The notes below the pieces were generated by a model. The model was not told where the DNA came from, made no database searches, and saw only the letters and a list, made by a program, of their open reading frames with translations. Positions 1-8,568 of a stretch of DNA of 64,000 nt are shown here, piece after piece (position 1 is the stretch's first letter; every line of letters starts with the position of its first letter). The position numbers and the translations under genes are program-made. The stretch covers positions 1 through 64,000 of the forward strand of contig CADCVQ010000070.1 of NCBI GenBank assembly GCA_902806175.1, written 5' to 3'. This DNA comes from an uncultured Solirubrobacteraceae bacterium (GTDB taxonomy: Bacteria; Actinomycetota; Thermoleophilia; Solirubrobacterales; Solirubrobacteraceae).

Positions 1-722
1 ACCGACCGCGGCGCCGCGGCGACCGGCTCGGGCTCAGGCTCGCGCTTCTTCGCGGCCTTGGCCTTGGCCTTCGCCGGGGCCGGCTCGGAGGCGGCGGGTG
101 CCGTCGCCGGGGCCTCGGAGGGCGCGCCCTCGGCGGCCTCAGGAGCGGTCGCGGTGGCGTCGGCCTCGTTGCCGGCCTCCTTGCCCGGGCCGAGCATCAT
201 CGTCATGTTGCGCCCGTCCTGCTGGGGGCGCTGCTCGACGACGGCCAGCTCTCCGAGCTCCTCGGCCAGGCGGTTGAGGATGATCTCGCCGCGCTCCGGG
301 TGCGCGACCTCGCGCCCGCGGAACATGATCGTGACCTTGACCTTGTCGCGATGGTTGAGGAACCGCGTGACGTGGCCCTTCTTGGTCGCGTAGTCGTGCT
401 CGGCGATCTTCGGGCGGAACTTGATCTCGCGCACCGTGATCTGCGTCTGGTGCTTGCGGGCCTGCTTCTCGCGCTGGTTCTTCTCGTACTTGTACTTCGA
501 GTAGTCCAGGACGCGGCAGACGGGCGGCTTGGCGTCGGGCGCGACCTCGACGAGGTCCAGCTCCCGGCTCTGCGCGTAGGCGAGGGCCTCGGACGTCTTC
601 ATGACGCCGACCTGCTCACCGTCGTCGCCGATGAGACGCACCTCGGGGACCCGGATGCGCTCGTTGATGCGGGTGTTGTCTCGCTCCGGCGGCTGCCGGT
701 CGAACCTGCGAGGGACCGGCAC
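1..722 (-). CDS. infC: Translation initiation factor IF-3 (partial, 3' end off the left edge)
   Basis: IF-3 binds the 30S subunit, prevents 70S association and checks start-codon pairing. The N-terminal domain begins with NTRINERIRVPEVRLIGDDG, typical of the family, and the C-terminal domain carries ITVREIKFRP and the MTMMLGPG end. After that the frame runs at least 60 residues more in an Ala/Pro/Glu/Lys-rich tail to the window edge with no stop; the usual length is about 180 residues. The start is taken as GTG at 722; no ATG lies between the upstream stop and the conserved core, and the ribosome site is weak. It follows thrS by 57 bases in the same reading frame, the classical thrS-infC order; rpmI and rplT would be expected next, outside the window. 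Confidence 0.93.
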   Translation of the reverse strand, partial: MPVPRRFDRQPPERDNTRINERIRVPEVRLIGDDGEQVGVMKTSEALAYAQSRELDLVEVAPDAKPPVCRVLDYSKYKYEKNQREKQARKHQTQITVREIKFRPKIAEHDYATKKGHVTRFLNHRDKVKVTIMFRGREVAHPERGEIILNRLAEELGELAVVEQRPQQDGRNMTMMLGPGKEAGNEADATATAPEAAEGAPSEAPATAPAASEPAPAKAKAKAAKKREPEPEPVAAAPRS

Positions 723-779
723 TACGTGTGGTCGCGGGAGAGCCTCAGCAAGAGGGTGCCGCGGTGTTCGTCTGCGTGA

Positions 780-2732
780 TCAACGCTGCGAACTGTAGCG
801 CCTCTCGGCCACTTCGGCCAGCAGCCGCTCGGCCACCTCGTCGAGCGGGAAGGACCCGAGGTCGCCCTCGCCGTGGCGGCGCAGCGCCGCGCCGCCCGAC
901 TCGACGTCGCGCTCGCCGACCACGAGCATGTAGGGCACCTTGCGCAGCTCCGCCTCGCGGATCTTGCGCCCGACCGACTCGGTGCGCGAGTCGAGCTCGG
1001 CGCGCAGACCGGCGTCGCCCAGCGCGGCCGCCACGCGCGCGCCGTACTCGGCGTGGCGGTCGGCCACCGGCAGCACCGCCGCCTGCACCGGCGCCAGCCA
1101 CAGCGGGAACTCGCCCGCGTAGTGCTCGACGAGGATCCCGATGAAGCGCTCGAAGGAGCCCAGCAGCGCGCGGTGGATCATCACCGGCTGGTGGTCGGCG
1201 TCGTCGGCGCCCGTGAAGCTCAGATCGAAGCGCGCGGGCATCGAGTAGTCCAGTTGGACGGTTCCCAGCTGCCACGAGCGCCCGATCGAGTCGGTCATGT
1301 GCAAGTCGATCTTCGGGCCGTAGAAGGCGCCGTCGCCGGCGTTGACCTCGTAGGGCAGCCCGCGCGCGTCCAGCGCCCCCTGCAGGGCCGCCTCCGCGCG
1401 GTCCCACATCTCGTCGGTGCCGATCCGCTTGGCGGGCCGCGTCGAGAGCTCGAGCTTCGGCTCGAAGCCGAACAGGTCATACAGGAAGAAGCCGAAGTCC
1501 AGGCAGCCGATCACCTCCTGGCGGATCTGCTCCTCGCTGCAGAAGATGTGGGCGTCGTCCTGGGTGATGTGGCGCACGCGCAGCAGCCCGTGCAGCGTGC
1601 CGCTGGGCTCGTGGCGGTGCACGAGCCCCTGCTCTGAGTAGCGGATCGGCAGATCGCGGTAGGAGCGCCGCGCCTCCTTGAAGAGCTGGACGTGGGCCGG
1701 GCAGTTCATCGGCTTGAGGGCCATCGGCCGGTCCTCGACGTCGGTGAAGTACATGTTCTCGCGGTAGGTGTCCCAGTGGCCGGACTGCTTGAACAGCTCG
1801 ACGTCGTAGAGGATCGGCGTCTTGACCTCGCGGTAGCCGCGGCGGCGGTTCTCCTCGCGCCAGAGCTTGGACAGCTCGTTCCAGATCGCCATCCCCGCCG
1901 GCTGCCAGAACGGCGAGCCGGGCGACAGCTCGCTGAACATGAACAGCTCGAGCTCCCTGCCGAGCTTGCGGTGGTCGCGCGCGCGGGCCTGCTCGAGGCG
2001 CTCGAGGTACTGCGCGAGCTCCTCCTTGGAGAAGAACGCCGTGCCGTAGATGCGCGTCAGCTGCTGGCGCGCGGCGTCGCCGCGCCAGTAGGCGCCGGCG
2101 ACGGACTGCAGCTTGACGGCCTTGATGCGCTTCGTCGACGGGCCGTGCGGCCCGCGGCACAGGTCGGTGAAGGGGCCGTTCGTGTAGAGGCTGACGCTCT
2201 CGAGCGGATCGGCGGGGCCGGCGTCGGCGACGAGATCCTCGATCAGCTCGACCTTGTAGTCCTGGCCTTCCGCGCGGAAGCGTCGCAGCGCCTCGTCGAC
2301 GGTGACGTCCTCGCGCGCGAACTGCTCGTCGGCGTTGATGTGCTGGCGCATCCGCTCCTCGATGCGCCCGAAGTCGGCGTCGGAGACGGTCACGCCCGCG
2401 GGGAACTCGAAGTCGTAGTAGAAGCCGTTCTCGATCGGCGGGCCGATCGAGATCTTCACGCCCGGATAGAGCTCCATCACCGCGGCGGCGAGCACGTGCG
2501 CCGCGTCGTGGCGGATGACGTCGAGGGCGCCGTCGCTCTTGGCGGTGATGATCTCCAGCGGCTCGCCGCCGACGAGCGGGCGCGCGAGGTCGCGCACCTC
2601 GCCGTTCTGACGCACGGCCAGCGCCGCGCGCGCGAGGCCGGGACCGATCGCCGCGGCGGCGTCGGCGCCGGTCGCGCCGTCGTCGAGTTCGAGCTCGGTG
2701 CCGTCCGGGAGCGTGACGTTCACGCGGCGCAT
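780..2732 (-). CDS. thrS: Threonyl-tRNA synthetase
   Basis: Charges tRNA-Thr with threonine in the cytosol. The 650-residue product has the full class IIa architecture: TGS domain (about 1-65), editing domain with HDAAH at 75-79 and Cys192 in DLCRGPH, which hydrolyse Ser-tRNA, and a catalytic core with zinc ligands Cys344 (PMNCPAH) and His395 (DDAHIF), motif 2 around RHEPSGTLHGLLRVR, and motif 3 in PVMIHRALLGSFER. An anticodon-binding domain follows. The ATG at 2732 begins MRRVNVTLPDG, the family start; the frame is open much further upstream, but that part does not resemble the family. It is followed by infC. No T-box or other leader was recognised. Confidence 0.97.
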   Translation of the reverse strand: MRRVNVTLPDGTELELDDGATGADAAAAIGPGLARAALAVRQNGEVRDLARPLVGGEPLEIITAKSDGALDVIRHDAAHVLAAAVMELYPGVKISIGPPIENGFYYDFEFPAGVTVSDADFGRIEERMRQHINADEQFAREDVTVDEALRRFRAEGQDYKVELIEDLVADAGPADPLESVSLYTNGPFTDLCRGPHGPSTKRIKAVKLQSVAGAYWRGDAARQQLTRIYGTAFFSKEELAQYLERLEQARARDHRKLGRELELFMFSELSPGSPFWQPAGMAIWNELSKLWREENRRRGYREVKTPILYDVELFKQSGHWDTYRENMYFTDVEDRPMALKPMNCPAHVQLFKEARRSYRDLPIRYSEQGLVHRHEPSGTLHGLLRVRHITQDDAHIFCSEEQIRQEVIGCLDFGFFLYDLFGFEPKLELSTRPAKRIGTDEMWDRAEAALQGALDARGLPYEVNAGDGAFYGPKIDLHMTDSIGRSWQLGTVQLDYSMPARFDLSFTGADDADHQPVMIHRALLGSFERFIGILVEHYAGEFPLWLAPVQAAVLPVADRHAEYGARVAAALGDAGLRAELDSRTESVGRKIREAELRKVPYMLVVGERDVESGGAALRRHGEGDLGSFPLDEVAERLLAEVAERRYSSQR

Positions 2733-2831
2733 GCTAGTCGCGCGCGGCCCCCGGCCGGGCATTGGCTCGAACCCGCGACGCGGCGTGAATTGCGCGTTTG
2801 CGATCGCGCGATCAGGCCTATCCGGGGTGGC

Positions 2832-3815
2832 ATGACCGCGATCAGCAAGAGCACCAACGGCGGGCCACCGCGCGAGAACCTCGCCAAGGGCCTGGGCGTC
2901 TTCAGCTTCGCCCTCGGAATCCCGCAGATCCTCGCGCCGGGGCGGGTGAACCGGATGATCGGCGTCCGCGACGACGCCACGACGCGCGCCGCGATGCGCG
3001 CCGTCGGCGTGCGCGAGATCACCGCCGGCGTCGGCATCTTCAGCCAGCGCCGGCCGACCACGTGGCTGTGGGCCCGCGTCGCGGGCGACACGCTCGACCT
3101 CGCGCTGCTCGGCGCGGCCCTGCGCGGCAAGAGCCGGCAGCCGGGCCGAACGATGGCGGCCGCGGGCGCCGTCGCCGGCGCGCTCGCCGCCGACCTCGTC
3201 GACGCCGTCAAGCTCAGCCGCGGCGAGGCCCCGGCGGCAGCGCAGGAGCAGCCCAACTCGATGCACTTGAAGGCCGCGACCACCGTGCGCCGCGACGCCG
3301 ACGAGCTCTACGCGTTCTGGCGCGACCTCGAGCGCTTCCCGACGTTCATGGCGCACCTCGAGGCGGTCTCGGCAACGGAAGCGGAGCGCTCGCACTGGAA
3401 GGCGAAGGGCCCGCTCGGGATGAGCGTCGAGTGGGACGCCGAGATCACCGAGGACATCCCGGGCGAGCGGATCGCCTGGCGCTCGCTCGAGGGCGCGAAG
3501 GTCGACAACTCCGGCACCGTGCGCTTCGTCAAGGCGCCGGGCGATCAGGGGACCGAGGTCCACATCGAGATGCAGTACGCCGTCCCCGGCGGCTCGGTCG
3601 GCTCGCTGCTGGCCAAGCTCCTCGGCGAGGAGCCCGCGCTGCAGATCAAGGACGACCTGCGCCGCTTCAAGCAGATCGTCGAGACGGGCGAGATCGTGCG
3701 CTCCGACGGGTCACCCGAGGGCCAGCTCAACAAGCGCCAGCTCAAGCCCCGTCCGGCGCACCCGCTGCCTGACGAGGAGCGCGCGAGCGCGACGACCGCA
3801 GGAGAGACGTCATGA
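2832..3815 (+). CDS. SRPBCC-family (polyketide cyclase/dehydrase-like) protein with N-terminal membrane-like region
   Basis: A 327-residue protein. The first about 130 residues contain glycine/alanine-rich hydrophobic stretches resembling small membrane proteins often fused to or next to cyclase domains. From about residue 140 (MHLKAATTVRRDADELYAFW) comes an SRPBCC/START-like fold with the usual FMAHLEAV and GERIAWRSLEG motifs; these domains bind lipids or other hydrophobic ligands. The ATG at 2832 follows a purine-rich stretch. The stop overlaps the downstream alcohol dehydrogenase start by ATGA, so the two are probably co-translated. SRPBCC protein plus zinc dehydrogenase is a recurring actinobacterial pair whose substrate is unknown to me. 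Confidence 0.85.
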   Translation: MTAISKSTNGGPPRENLAKGLGVFSFALGIPQILAPGRVNRMIGVRDDATTRAAMRAVGVREITAGVGIFSQRRPTTWLWARVAGDTLDLALLGAALRGKSRQPGRTMAAAGAVAGALAADLVDAVKLSRGEAPAAAQEQPNSMHLKAATTVRRDADELYAFWRDLERFPTFMAHLEAVSATEAERSHWKAKGPLGMSVEWDAEITEDIPGERIAWRSLEGAKVDNSGTVRFVKAPGDQGTEVHIEMQYAVPGGSVGSLLAKLLGEEPALQIKDDLRRFKQIVETGEIVRSDGSPEGQLNKRQLKPRPAHPLPDEERASATTAGETS

Positions 3816-4984
3816 GAGCCACCGTCTGGTCGGGCCGCAACAAGGTCGCGGTCGAGAACGTGCCCGATCCGAAGATCCTCAGCGAGCGCGACGCGATCGT
3901 GAAGATCTCGTCGACGGCGATCTGCGGCTCGGACCTGCACCTCTACGACGGCTACATCCCGGCGATGCGCAAGGGCGACATCCTCGGCCACGAGTTCATG
4001 GGCGAGATCGTCGAGACCGGCAAGGGCGTGTCGAACCTCAAGGTCGGCGACCGTGTCGTGGTGCCGTTTCCGATTGCCTGCGGCTACTGCAACGCGTGCT
4101 CGCGCGGGCTGTTCTCGGTCTGCGAGAACTCCAACCCCAACGGCTCGATGGCCGAGAAGATGTTCGGCGACGCGCCATGCGGGATCTTCGGCTACTCGCA
4201 TCTCACCGGCGGCTACGCGGGCGGGCAGGCGGAGTACGCGCGGGTCCCGTTCGCCGACGTCGGGCCGATCAAGATCGACAACGGCCTCGAGGACGAGCAG
4301 GTGCTGTTTCTCTCCGACGTCTTTCCGACGGGCTGGATGGGCGCCGAGATGTGCAACATCCAGCCCGGCGACATCGTCGCCGTCTGGGGTTGCGGGCCCG
4401 TCGGGCAGTTTGCGATCGCGAGCGCGTACCTGCTGGGTGCCGAGCGGGTGATCGCGATCGACCGCTTCGAGTACCGCCTGAGGATGGCGCGCGAGAAGGC
4501 CGGCGCGGAGACGATCAACTACGAGCAGACGCCGGTCCGCGAGGCGCTGCGCGAGATGACCGGCGGCCGCGGGCCCGACCACTGCATCGAGGCCGTAGGC
4601 ATGGAGGCGCACCACCACAACCCCGGGATGTACGCCTACGACCGCGTCAAGCAGGCGGCGCGGATGGAGTCCGAGCGCGGCTACGCCGTGCGCGAGGCGA
4701 TCCTCAACTGCCGCAGCGGCGGCACGGTCTCGATCGCCGGCATCTACGGCGGCTTCATGGACAAGTTCCCGATCGGCGCCATCGTCAACAGGTCGCTGAC
4801 GATCAAGAGCGGGCAGTGCCACGTGCAGCGCTACCTGCGGCCGTTGCTCAACAGGATCGAGAACGGCGACATCGACCCGAGCTTCATCGTCACGCACCGG
4901 ATGTCGCTCGACGACGCCTCGAACGGCTACGAGACGTTCAAGCACAAGCAGGACGAGTGCGTGAAGGTCGTCCTCAAGCCATGA
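3812..4984 (+). CDS. Zinc-dependent alcohol dehydrogenase, glutathione-independent formaldehyde dehydrogenase-like
   Basis: Medium-chain NAD(P)-dependent dehydrogenase of 390 residues. The catalytic zinc ligands are Cys38 and His60 (with Glu61) in ICGSDLH and GHEFMGEIVE. Cys90, Cys93, Cys96 and Cys104 supply the structural zinc site. A Rossmann motif, VWGCGPVGQ, lies near residue 195. Long insertions around 105-130 and 265-300 match the formaldehyde/threonine dehydrogenase-like subgroup. The real substrate cannot be read from the sequence. It overlaps the SRPBCC gene by 4 bases and is followed by a strong hairpin, which makes a two-gene operon. Confidence 0.9.
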   Translation: MRATVWSGRNKVAVENVPDPKILSERDAIVKISSTAICGSDLHLYDGYIPAMRKGDILGHEFMGEIVETGKGVSNLKVGDRVVVPFPIACGYCNACSRGLFSVCENSNPNGSMAEKMFGDAPCGIFGYSHLTGGYAGGQAEYARVPFADVGPIKIDNGLEDEQVLFLSDVFPTGWMGAEMCNIQPGDIVAVWGCGPVGQFAIASAYLLGAERVIAIDRFEYRLRMAREKAGAETINYEQTPVREALREMTGGRGPDHCIEAVGMEAHHHNPGMYAYDRVKQAARMESERGYAVREAILNCRSGGTVSIAGIYGGFMDKFPIGAIVNRSLTIKSGQCHVQRYLRPLLNRIENGDIDPSFIVTHRMSLDDASNGYETFKHKQDECVKVVLKP

Positions 4985-4992
4985 CGGCGCGG

Positions 4993-5024
4993 CCGGCCGA
5001 TCCCGCTGCGGCGGGATCGGCCGG
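4993..5024 (+). terminator. Strong hairpin after the alcohol dehydrogenase gene
   Basis: A perfect 14-bp stem (CCGGCCGATCCCGC and its reverse complement) closes a four-base TGCG loop, starting 8 bases after the stop codon. There is no T-run, as is common for actinobacterial terminators. It separates the dehydrogenase operon from the Rpf-like gene. Confidence 0.7.
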
Positions 5025-5054
5025 TCCGTGACGTCGGTCACAGTTCGTACCCGA

Positions 5055-5072
5055 ACCGAACGGCTGTTCGGT
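5055..5072. promoter_or_regulatory. Inverted repeat, possible operator upstream of the Rpf-like gene
   Basis: ACCGAAC-GGCT-GTTCGGT is a 7+7 bp inverted repeat directly after the terminator and about 140 bases before the Rpf-like start. A TAGGGT hexamer 9 bases downstream could be a -10 element. The regulator is unknown; a short mRNA hairpin is the alternative. Confidence 0.35.
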
Positions 5073-5208
5073 CCGCTTGCTAGGGTCTTCTCCTCCAGCG
5101 GGCGATCACCAGGTGCCAATGGGCGCCGCAGCCCGCCGTAAACGACCGGCCACCTGCGCCGCGCGCACGTCGCGTGACGCCACCGGGCCGATGAAGGGCA
5201 CTACACAT

Positions 5209-5787
5209 ATGCGTCTCAGAACCCTGGGCGCCGTCTGCGTTTCGTGCGCAGCAGCGTCCACTTCCCCCGCAGCCGCGCAGTCTCCGAGCAGCAGCACCGA
5301 CGCGGCCGGCACCTCGACGGTCCGCCCTCCGGGCGACATGCACCGCGTCGCCAAGCGACAGCAGATCGACCGCCGGATGCACTACGCGCGCAAGCTCGCT
5401 CATCTGCGCAGCGACCCGCTGACGCGCGCCGAGCGCAGCCGCAAGCGCGCCGCCTTGCACACCTTCACCCTGAACGAGCTGCGCGCGTCGACGCGTCGCG
5501 CCGCGCGCGAGGTGCGACAGACGCGCAGCCGCCGCTTCGGCGGCGCGCCGAACGTGCCGATTCCGCCCGTGCTCGAGTCGATCGCGCAGTGCGAGTCGCA
5601 CGCCAATCCGCGCGCGATCTCCGCGGGCGGGACGTATCGCGGCAAGTACCAGTTCTCCTTCTCGACGTGGGCATCGGTGGGCGGCAGGGGCGATCCCGCC
5701 GCCGCGTCGGAGACCGAGCAGGATCGCCGCGCCGCGATGCTCTACAAGACCGGCGGCGCCGGCCACTGGCCCGTCTGCGGGCGCTGA
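5209..5787 (+). CDS. Secreted transglycosylase / resuscitation-promoting-factor-like protein
   Basis: A 192-residue protein with an N-terminal export signal ending near AAAQS, a basic middle rich in Arg and Ala, and a C-terminal Rpf/transglycosylase-like domain (about 125-192). Within it, IAQCESHANPRAIS carries the expected catalytic Glu, followed by GKYQFSFSTW and the closing GHWPVCGR. Family members cut peptidoglycan glycan strands and help dormant actinobacteria regrow. The start at 5209 is preferred over ATG 5191 because AAGGG lies about 10 bases upstream and the signal peptide then begins correctly. It appears monocistronic, with a leader of over 100 bases that I could not assign to a known riboswitch. 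Confidence 0.85.
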   Translation: MRLRTLGAVCVSCAAASTSPAAAQSPSSSTDAAGTSTVRPPGDMHRVAKRQQIDRRMHYARKLAHLRSDPLTRAERSRKRAALHTFTLNELRASTRRAAREVRQTRSRRFGGAPNVPIPPVLESIAQCESHANPRAISAGGTYRGKYQFSFSTWASVGGRGDPAAASETEQDRRAAMLYKTGGAGHWPVCGR

Positions 5788-5825
5788 AGCGTGCACGTGT
5801 GAGCGTCCCACTAGCCTGGCGGGGC

Positions 5826-6902
5826 ATGGACCCCGCCGGGCTGCGCGCCGAGTTTCCCGTCTTCGAGCAGTTCGCCTACCTCAACGCCGGCACGTGCGGG
5901 CCGCTTCCCGCCGCGAGCGTGCAGGCCGTCACCGACGTGCTCGCGCAGGCCGCCGCGGACGGCCGCAGCCAGACGTACTTCACCGGGATGCTCGACACGC
6001 GCGGGCGCCTGCGCGATGCCTACGCGCAGCTGCTCGGCGCGGCTTCCGAAGATGTCGCGCTGACGACGAGCACGAGCGAGGGAATCGTGCGCGTGCTCGC
6101 CGCCCTGGAGCTGCAGCCCGGCGACGAGGTGCTCACGTCCGACGAGGAGCACCCGGGCCTGCAGGGTCCGCTTGCGGCGGCGCGCACGCAGCGCGGCATC
6201 ACGATCCGCGTCGTGCCGTTCGCGCAGATCGCCGACGCCGTAGGACCCGACACGAAGCTCGTCGCCTGCTCGCATGTCAGCTGGGTCAACGGGTGCGTGG
6301 TGCAGGACCTGTCCGGGGTCGGCGACGTGCCCGTCCTGCTCGACGGCGCGCAGGGGATCGGCGCGATCGCGACGGACGTGTCCTCGCTGCGCTGCGCCTT
6401 CTACGCCGGATCGGGCCAGAAGTGGCTCTGCGGCCCCGTCGGCAGCGGGATGCTCTGGGTCTCACCCGACTGGAACGAGCGCGTGCCCGCGAGCGGCCCG
6501 ACCTACCTCAACCTCGCCGAGCCCAGCGCCGGCCTCGATGCGGTTCCCCACGCGGGGGCCGCGCGCCACGACACGTCGGCGCAGTCGCTGGAGACGACGG
6601 CCGCCGCGCTGGCCGCGCTCGGCGTGCTGAGCGACGCCGGCTGGGCCGAGGTGCACGAGCAGGCCGCGGCGCTCGCGGGGTCGCTTGCCGACGCGCTCGC
6701 CGAGCGCGGCCGCGAGGTCGCGCCGCGCGATCGCACGACGCTCGTGTCCTGGAAGGACGACGATCCCGCCGCCACGCGGGTGAAGCTCGCGCAGGACGGT
6801 GTGATCATCCGCGACCTGCCGGGCACGGGGCTGCTGCGAGCATCCGTCGGCGCGTGGAACGACGCATCCGACGTCGATCGGCTGCTCTGCGCCCTGGCGT
6901 GA
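5826..6902 (+). CDS. PLP-dependent aminotransferase class V / cysteine desulfurase-like protein
   Basis: A 358-residue fold-type I PLP enzyme. Lys199 in YAGSGQKWLCGP should form the Schiff base, Asp173 (LLDGAQ) should contact the pyridine nitrogen and His109 in DEEHPG should stack on the ring. The family includes cysteine desulfurases, isopenicillin N epimerases and kynureninases. No mobile-loop cysteine typical of IscS/SufS was seen, so aminotransferase or epimerase activity is as likely. A TAGCCT hexamer ends 8 bases before the ATG, suggesting a leaderless transcript. The stop overlaps the DUF2332 start by GTGA. Confidence 0.85.
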   Translation: MDPAGLRAEFPVFEQFAYLNAGTCGPLPAASVQAVTDVLAQAAADGRSQTYFTGMLDTRGRLRDAYAQLLGAASEDVALTTSTSEGIVRVLAALELQPGDEVLTSDEEHPGLQGPLAAARTQRGITIRVVPFAQIADAVGPDTKLVACSHVSWVNGCVVQDLSGVGDVPVLLDGAQGIGAIATDVSSLRCAFYAGSGQKWLCGPVGSGMLWVSPDWNERVPASGPTYLNLAEPSAGLDAVPHAGAARHDTSAQSLETTAAALAALGVLSDAGWAEVHEQAAALAGSLADALAERGREVAPRDRTTLVSWKDDDPAATRVKLAQDGVIIRDLPGTGLLRASVGAWNDASDVDRLLCALA

Positions 6903-7960
6903 TCGGCGAGCTGCTGCGCTCCCGCGCGGCGGCGCTCGAGCGCGCGCGGCGCTCGCGCCTGTATGTCGAGCTCATGCGCGGCGCGGCTGACGACGCCGAT
7001 GCAGGCGGGATCGTCGCTTCGATCTTCGAAGGCGATCCGCTGACGCCGGCTTCCGTTCCCGAGCTGCGGCTGCTCGCCGCGCTGCATCACCTCGTGCTGC
7101 GCGGCGACGCGCCGCAGCTCGCGCGGTTCTTCCCGAGCGCAGGGGGCGCCGAGCCGCCGGCGGGCGCGTGGGAGGTCGCCCGGCAGACGCTGGCCGCGCA
7201 CGCACCATGCATCCGCGACCGCATCGGGCGCACGGTGCAGACCAACGAGCCGGGTCGCTGCGTCGCGCTCTACGGCGGGCTGCTGTGGCTCTCGGAGCGT
7301 CACCGGCTGCCGATCCGGCTGCTGGAGATCGGCGCGAGCGCGGGCCTGAACCTCAACGCCGACAGGTTTGCCTACGTGGTCGGCGGCGCGACGCTGGGAG
7401 AACCGGCGAGCCTTCTGACCTTCAACGAGCCGTGGGAGGGGCTGCCGGTCGCCGATCCCGTCGTGGCGGCGGCGCGGCTGCAGGTCGCCGAGCGCGCCGG
7501 CTGCGACCGCGCGCCGCTGGATTCGACGACCGGCGAGGGCCGGCTGGCGCTGCAGTCCTACATCTGGCCCGACGAGCCCGAGCGCTTGGCCCGCGTCGCG
7601 CACGCGGCACGGATCGCCGCGCGTCATCCGGTCAGGGTCGAGCAGCGCGACGCCGCGGTCTGGCTCGCCGGACGCCTCGCCGACGCCAAGCCGGACATGC
7701 TCACCGTCGTGTGGCAGTCCGTCGTCAACCAGTACCTCGAAGACGACGAGCGCGCGGCGATCCTCAGCGCCTTCACCAGCGCCGGCGCCGCGCCGCTGGC
7801 GTGGCTCACGCTCGAGCCGCCGGCCACCGCCGACGGCAGCGACCGCTTCGAGCTGCGCTGCCGCGAGCGCCCCGAGGGCAACGGCAGCGGCGAGGCGCCC
7901 GTGATCGCGCGCGCCGGCTACCACGGGCCGCCGGTGGTGTGGCAGGTGCCGGGGTCCTAG
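6899..7960 (+). CDS. DUF2332 family protein
   Basis: A 353-residue protein matching the actinobacterial DUF2332 family: YVELMRGAADD near the start, LLEIGASAGLNLNADRF in the middle and VWQSVVNQYL towards the C-terminus. The middle motif resembles the SAM-binding loop of methyltransferases, so a methyltransferase-like fold is possible, but no activity is established to my knowledge. It starts with GTG overlapping the upstream stop (GTGA), so it is translationally coupled to the PLP enzyme. Hairpins follow the stop. Confidence 0.85.
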   Translation: MIGELLRSRAAALERARRSRLYVELMRGAADDADAGGIVASIFEGDPLTPASVPELRLLAALHHLVLRGDAPQLARFFPSAGGAEPPAGAWEVARQTLAAHAPCIRDRIGRTVQTNEPGRCVALYGGLLWLSERHRLPIRLLEIGASAGLNLNADRFAYVVGGATLGEPASLLTFNEPWEGLPVADPVVAAARLQVAERAGCDRAPLDSTTGEGRLALQSYIWPDEPERLARVAHAARIAARHPVRVEQRDAAVWLAGRLADAKPDMLTVVWQSVVNQYLEDDERAAILSAFTSAGAAPLAWLTLEPPATADGSDRFELRCRERPEGNGSGEAPVIARAGYHGPPVVWQVPGS

Positions 7961-8005
7961 CCGCCGCTGTGGCGGCGGGCGGGTATCTGCCCCCCGTCGA
8001 CGGGG
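7961..8005 (+). terminator. Tandem GC hairpins after the DUF2332 gene
   Basis: CCGCCGC-TGTG-GCGGCGG starts on the base after the stop codon, and the palindrome CCCCGTCGACGGGG follows 13 bases later. No T-tract is present. They probably end the two-gene transcript. Confidence 0.55.
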
Positions 8006-8032
8006 CGGGGCTACGCCCTTCTAACAGGCGCA

Positions 8033-8336
8033 ATCGTGGGGCTGTGCTGCACCACACGCAGCAGCATTGGCGCCACACCGCGAGCCGTTCACAAGCGCCG
8101 CCGCGGTGACGTGAACCACGCACGCATCGCACGTTGGTCGCACTGGAGGCGGTGGCTAGGAGCGCGTGCGCCGGAGTGCGAGCGACGTTCTCGCCTCGCA
8201 GGCTCCTGGGTTGCCACCCGCGTGCGCGACGTTGTGGCGTATTTGCTGCGTATGGCACAGCATTCGCGCCACGACCGCACGCGCCCACGGGGTCATGGCG
8301 ATGTGCCTGCGCCATACGCAGCATTCGCGCCACGAC
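8033..8336. repeat. Three degenerate copies of a hairpin repeat of about 45 bp in a gene-free stretch
   Basis: The gene-free stretch 8006-8351 holds three related units at about 8033-8079, 8232-8275 and 8293-8336. The second and third share the identical 18 bases CAGCATTCGCGCCACGAC (8258-8275 and 8319-8336); the first has CAGCATTGGCGCCACACC. Each begins with GTGG or TGGCG and ends with CGCCA(C), so each can fold. Their centres are swapped in orientation: the second reads CTGCGTATGGC and the third GCCATACGCAG. They resemble REP/BIME-type elements. No coding sequence is recognisable here. Confidence 0.6.
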
Positions 8337-8351
8337 TGCCCGCCGCGCGCG

Positions 8352-8568
8352 CTACCGCTTCACCCACGCCCGCGGGTCGGCCGTCAGCGCCGCCAGGTGC
8401 TCGGGCAGCGCGCTCGACGCCACCTCCGCCATCGTGACCTCCTCGAGCAGGTTGCGCAGCATCGAGCGCACCGCGATCCAGACGTCCTTCGTCGCCTCCG
8501 CGCTGCCGGTGAACGAGAGCTCGTCGGGGTGCCTGCCGAACACGCCGGCGAGCGGCCGCCAAACCGAG
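8352..8568 (-). pseudogene. Orphan C-terminal coding remnant, unknown family
   Basis: A minus-strand frame ending at 8352 reads as ordinary protein (SMLRNLLEEVTMAEVASSAL, then LPEHLAAL and PRAWVKR) but has no start of its own. It runs straight out of a decayed ABC ATPase fragment in a different frame. It is most likely the tail of a lost gene. I do not recognise the family. Confidence 0.4.

Noticed and set aside
780-3563. A 927-residue version of ThrRS starting at 3563
   Set aside because: Everything upstream of 2732 is antisense to the SRPBCC gene and does not resemble ThrRS; the true N-terminus MRRVNVTLPDG is clear.
5073-5208. Possible ydaO-type (cyclic-di-AMP) riboswitch in the leader of the Rpf-like gene
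   Set aside because: Such riboswitches control rpf genes in other actinobacteria, but the conserved GGGG and GAAUC-type boxes and the pseudoknot could not be found in this stretch.
8352-8568. Aldehyde dehydrogenase remnant suggested by HPDELSFTGS
   Set aside because: Only this short match fits; the residues on both sides do not follow the family, so the fragment is left unassigned.
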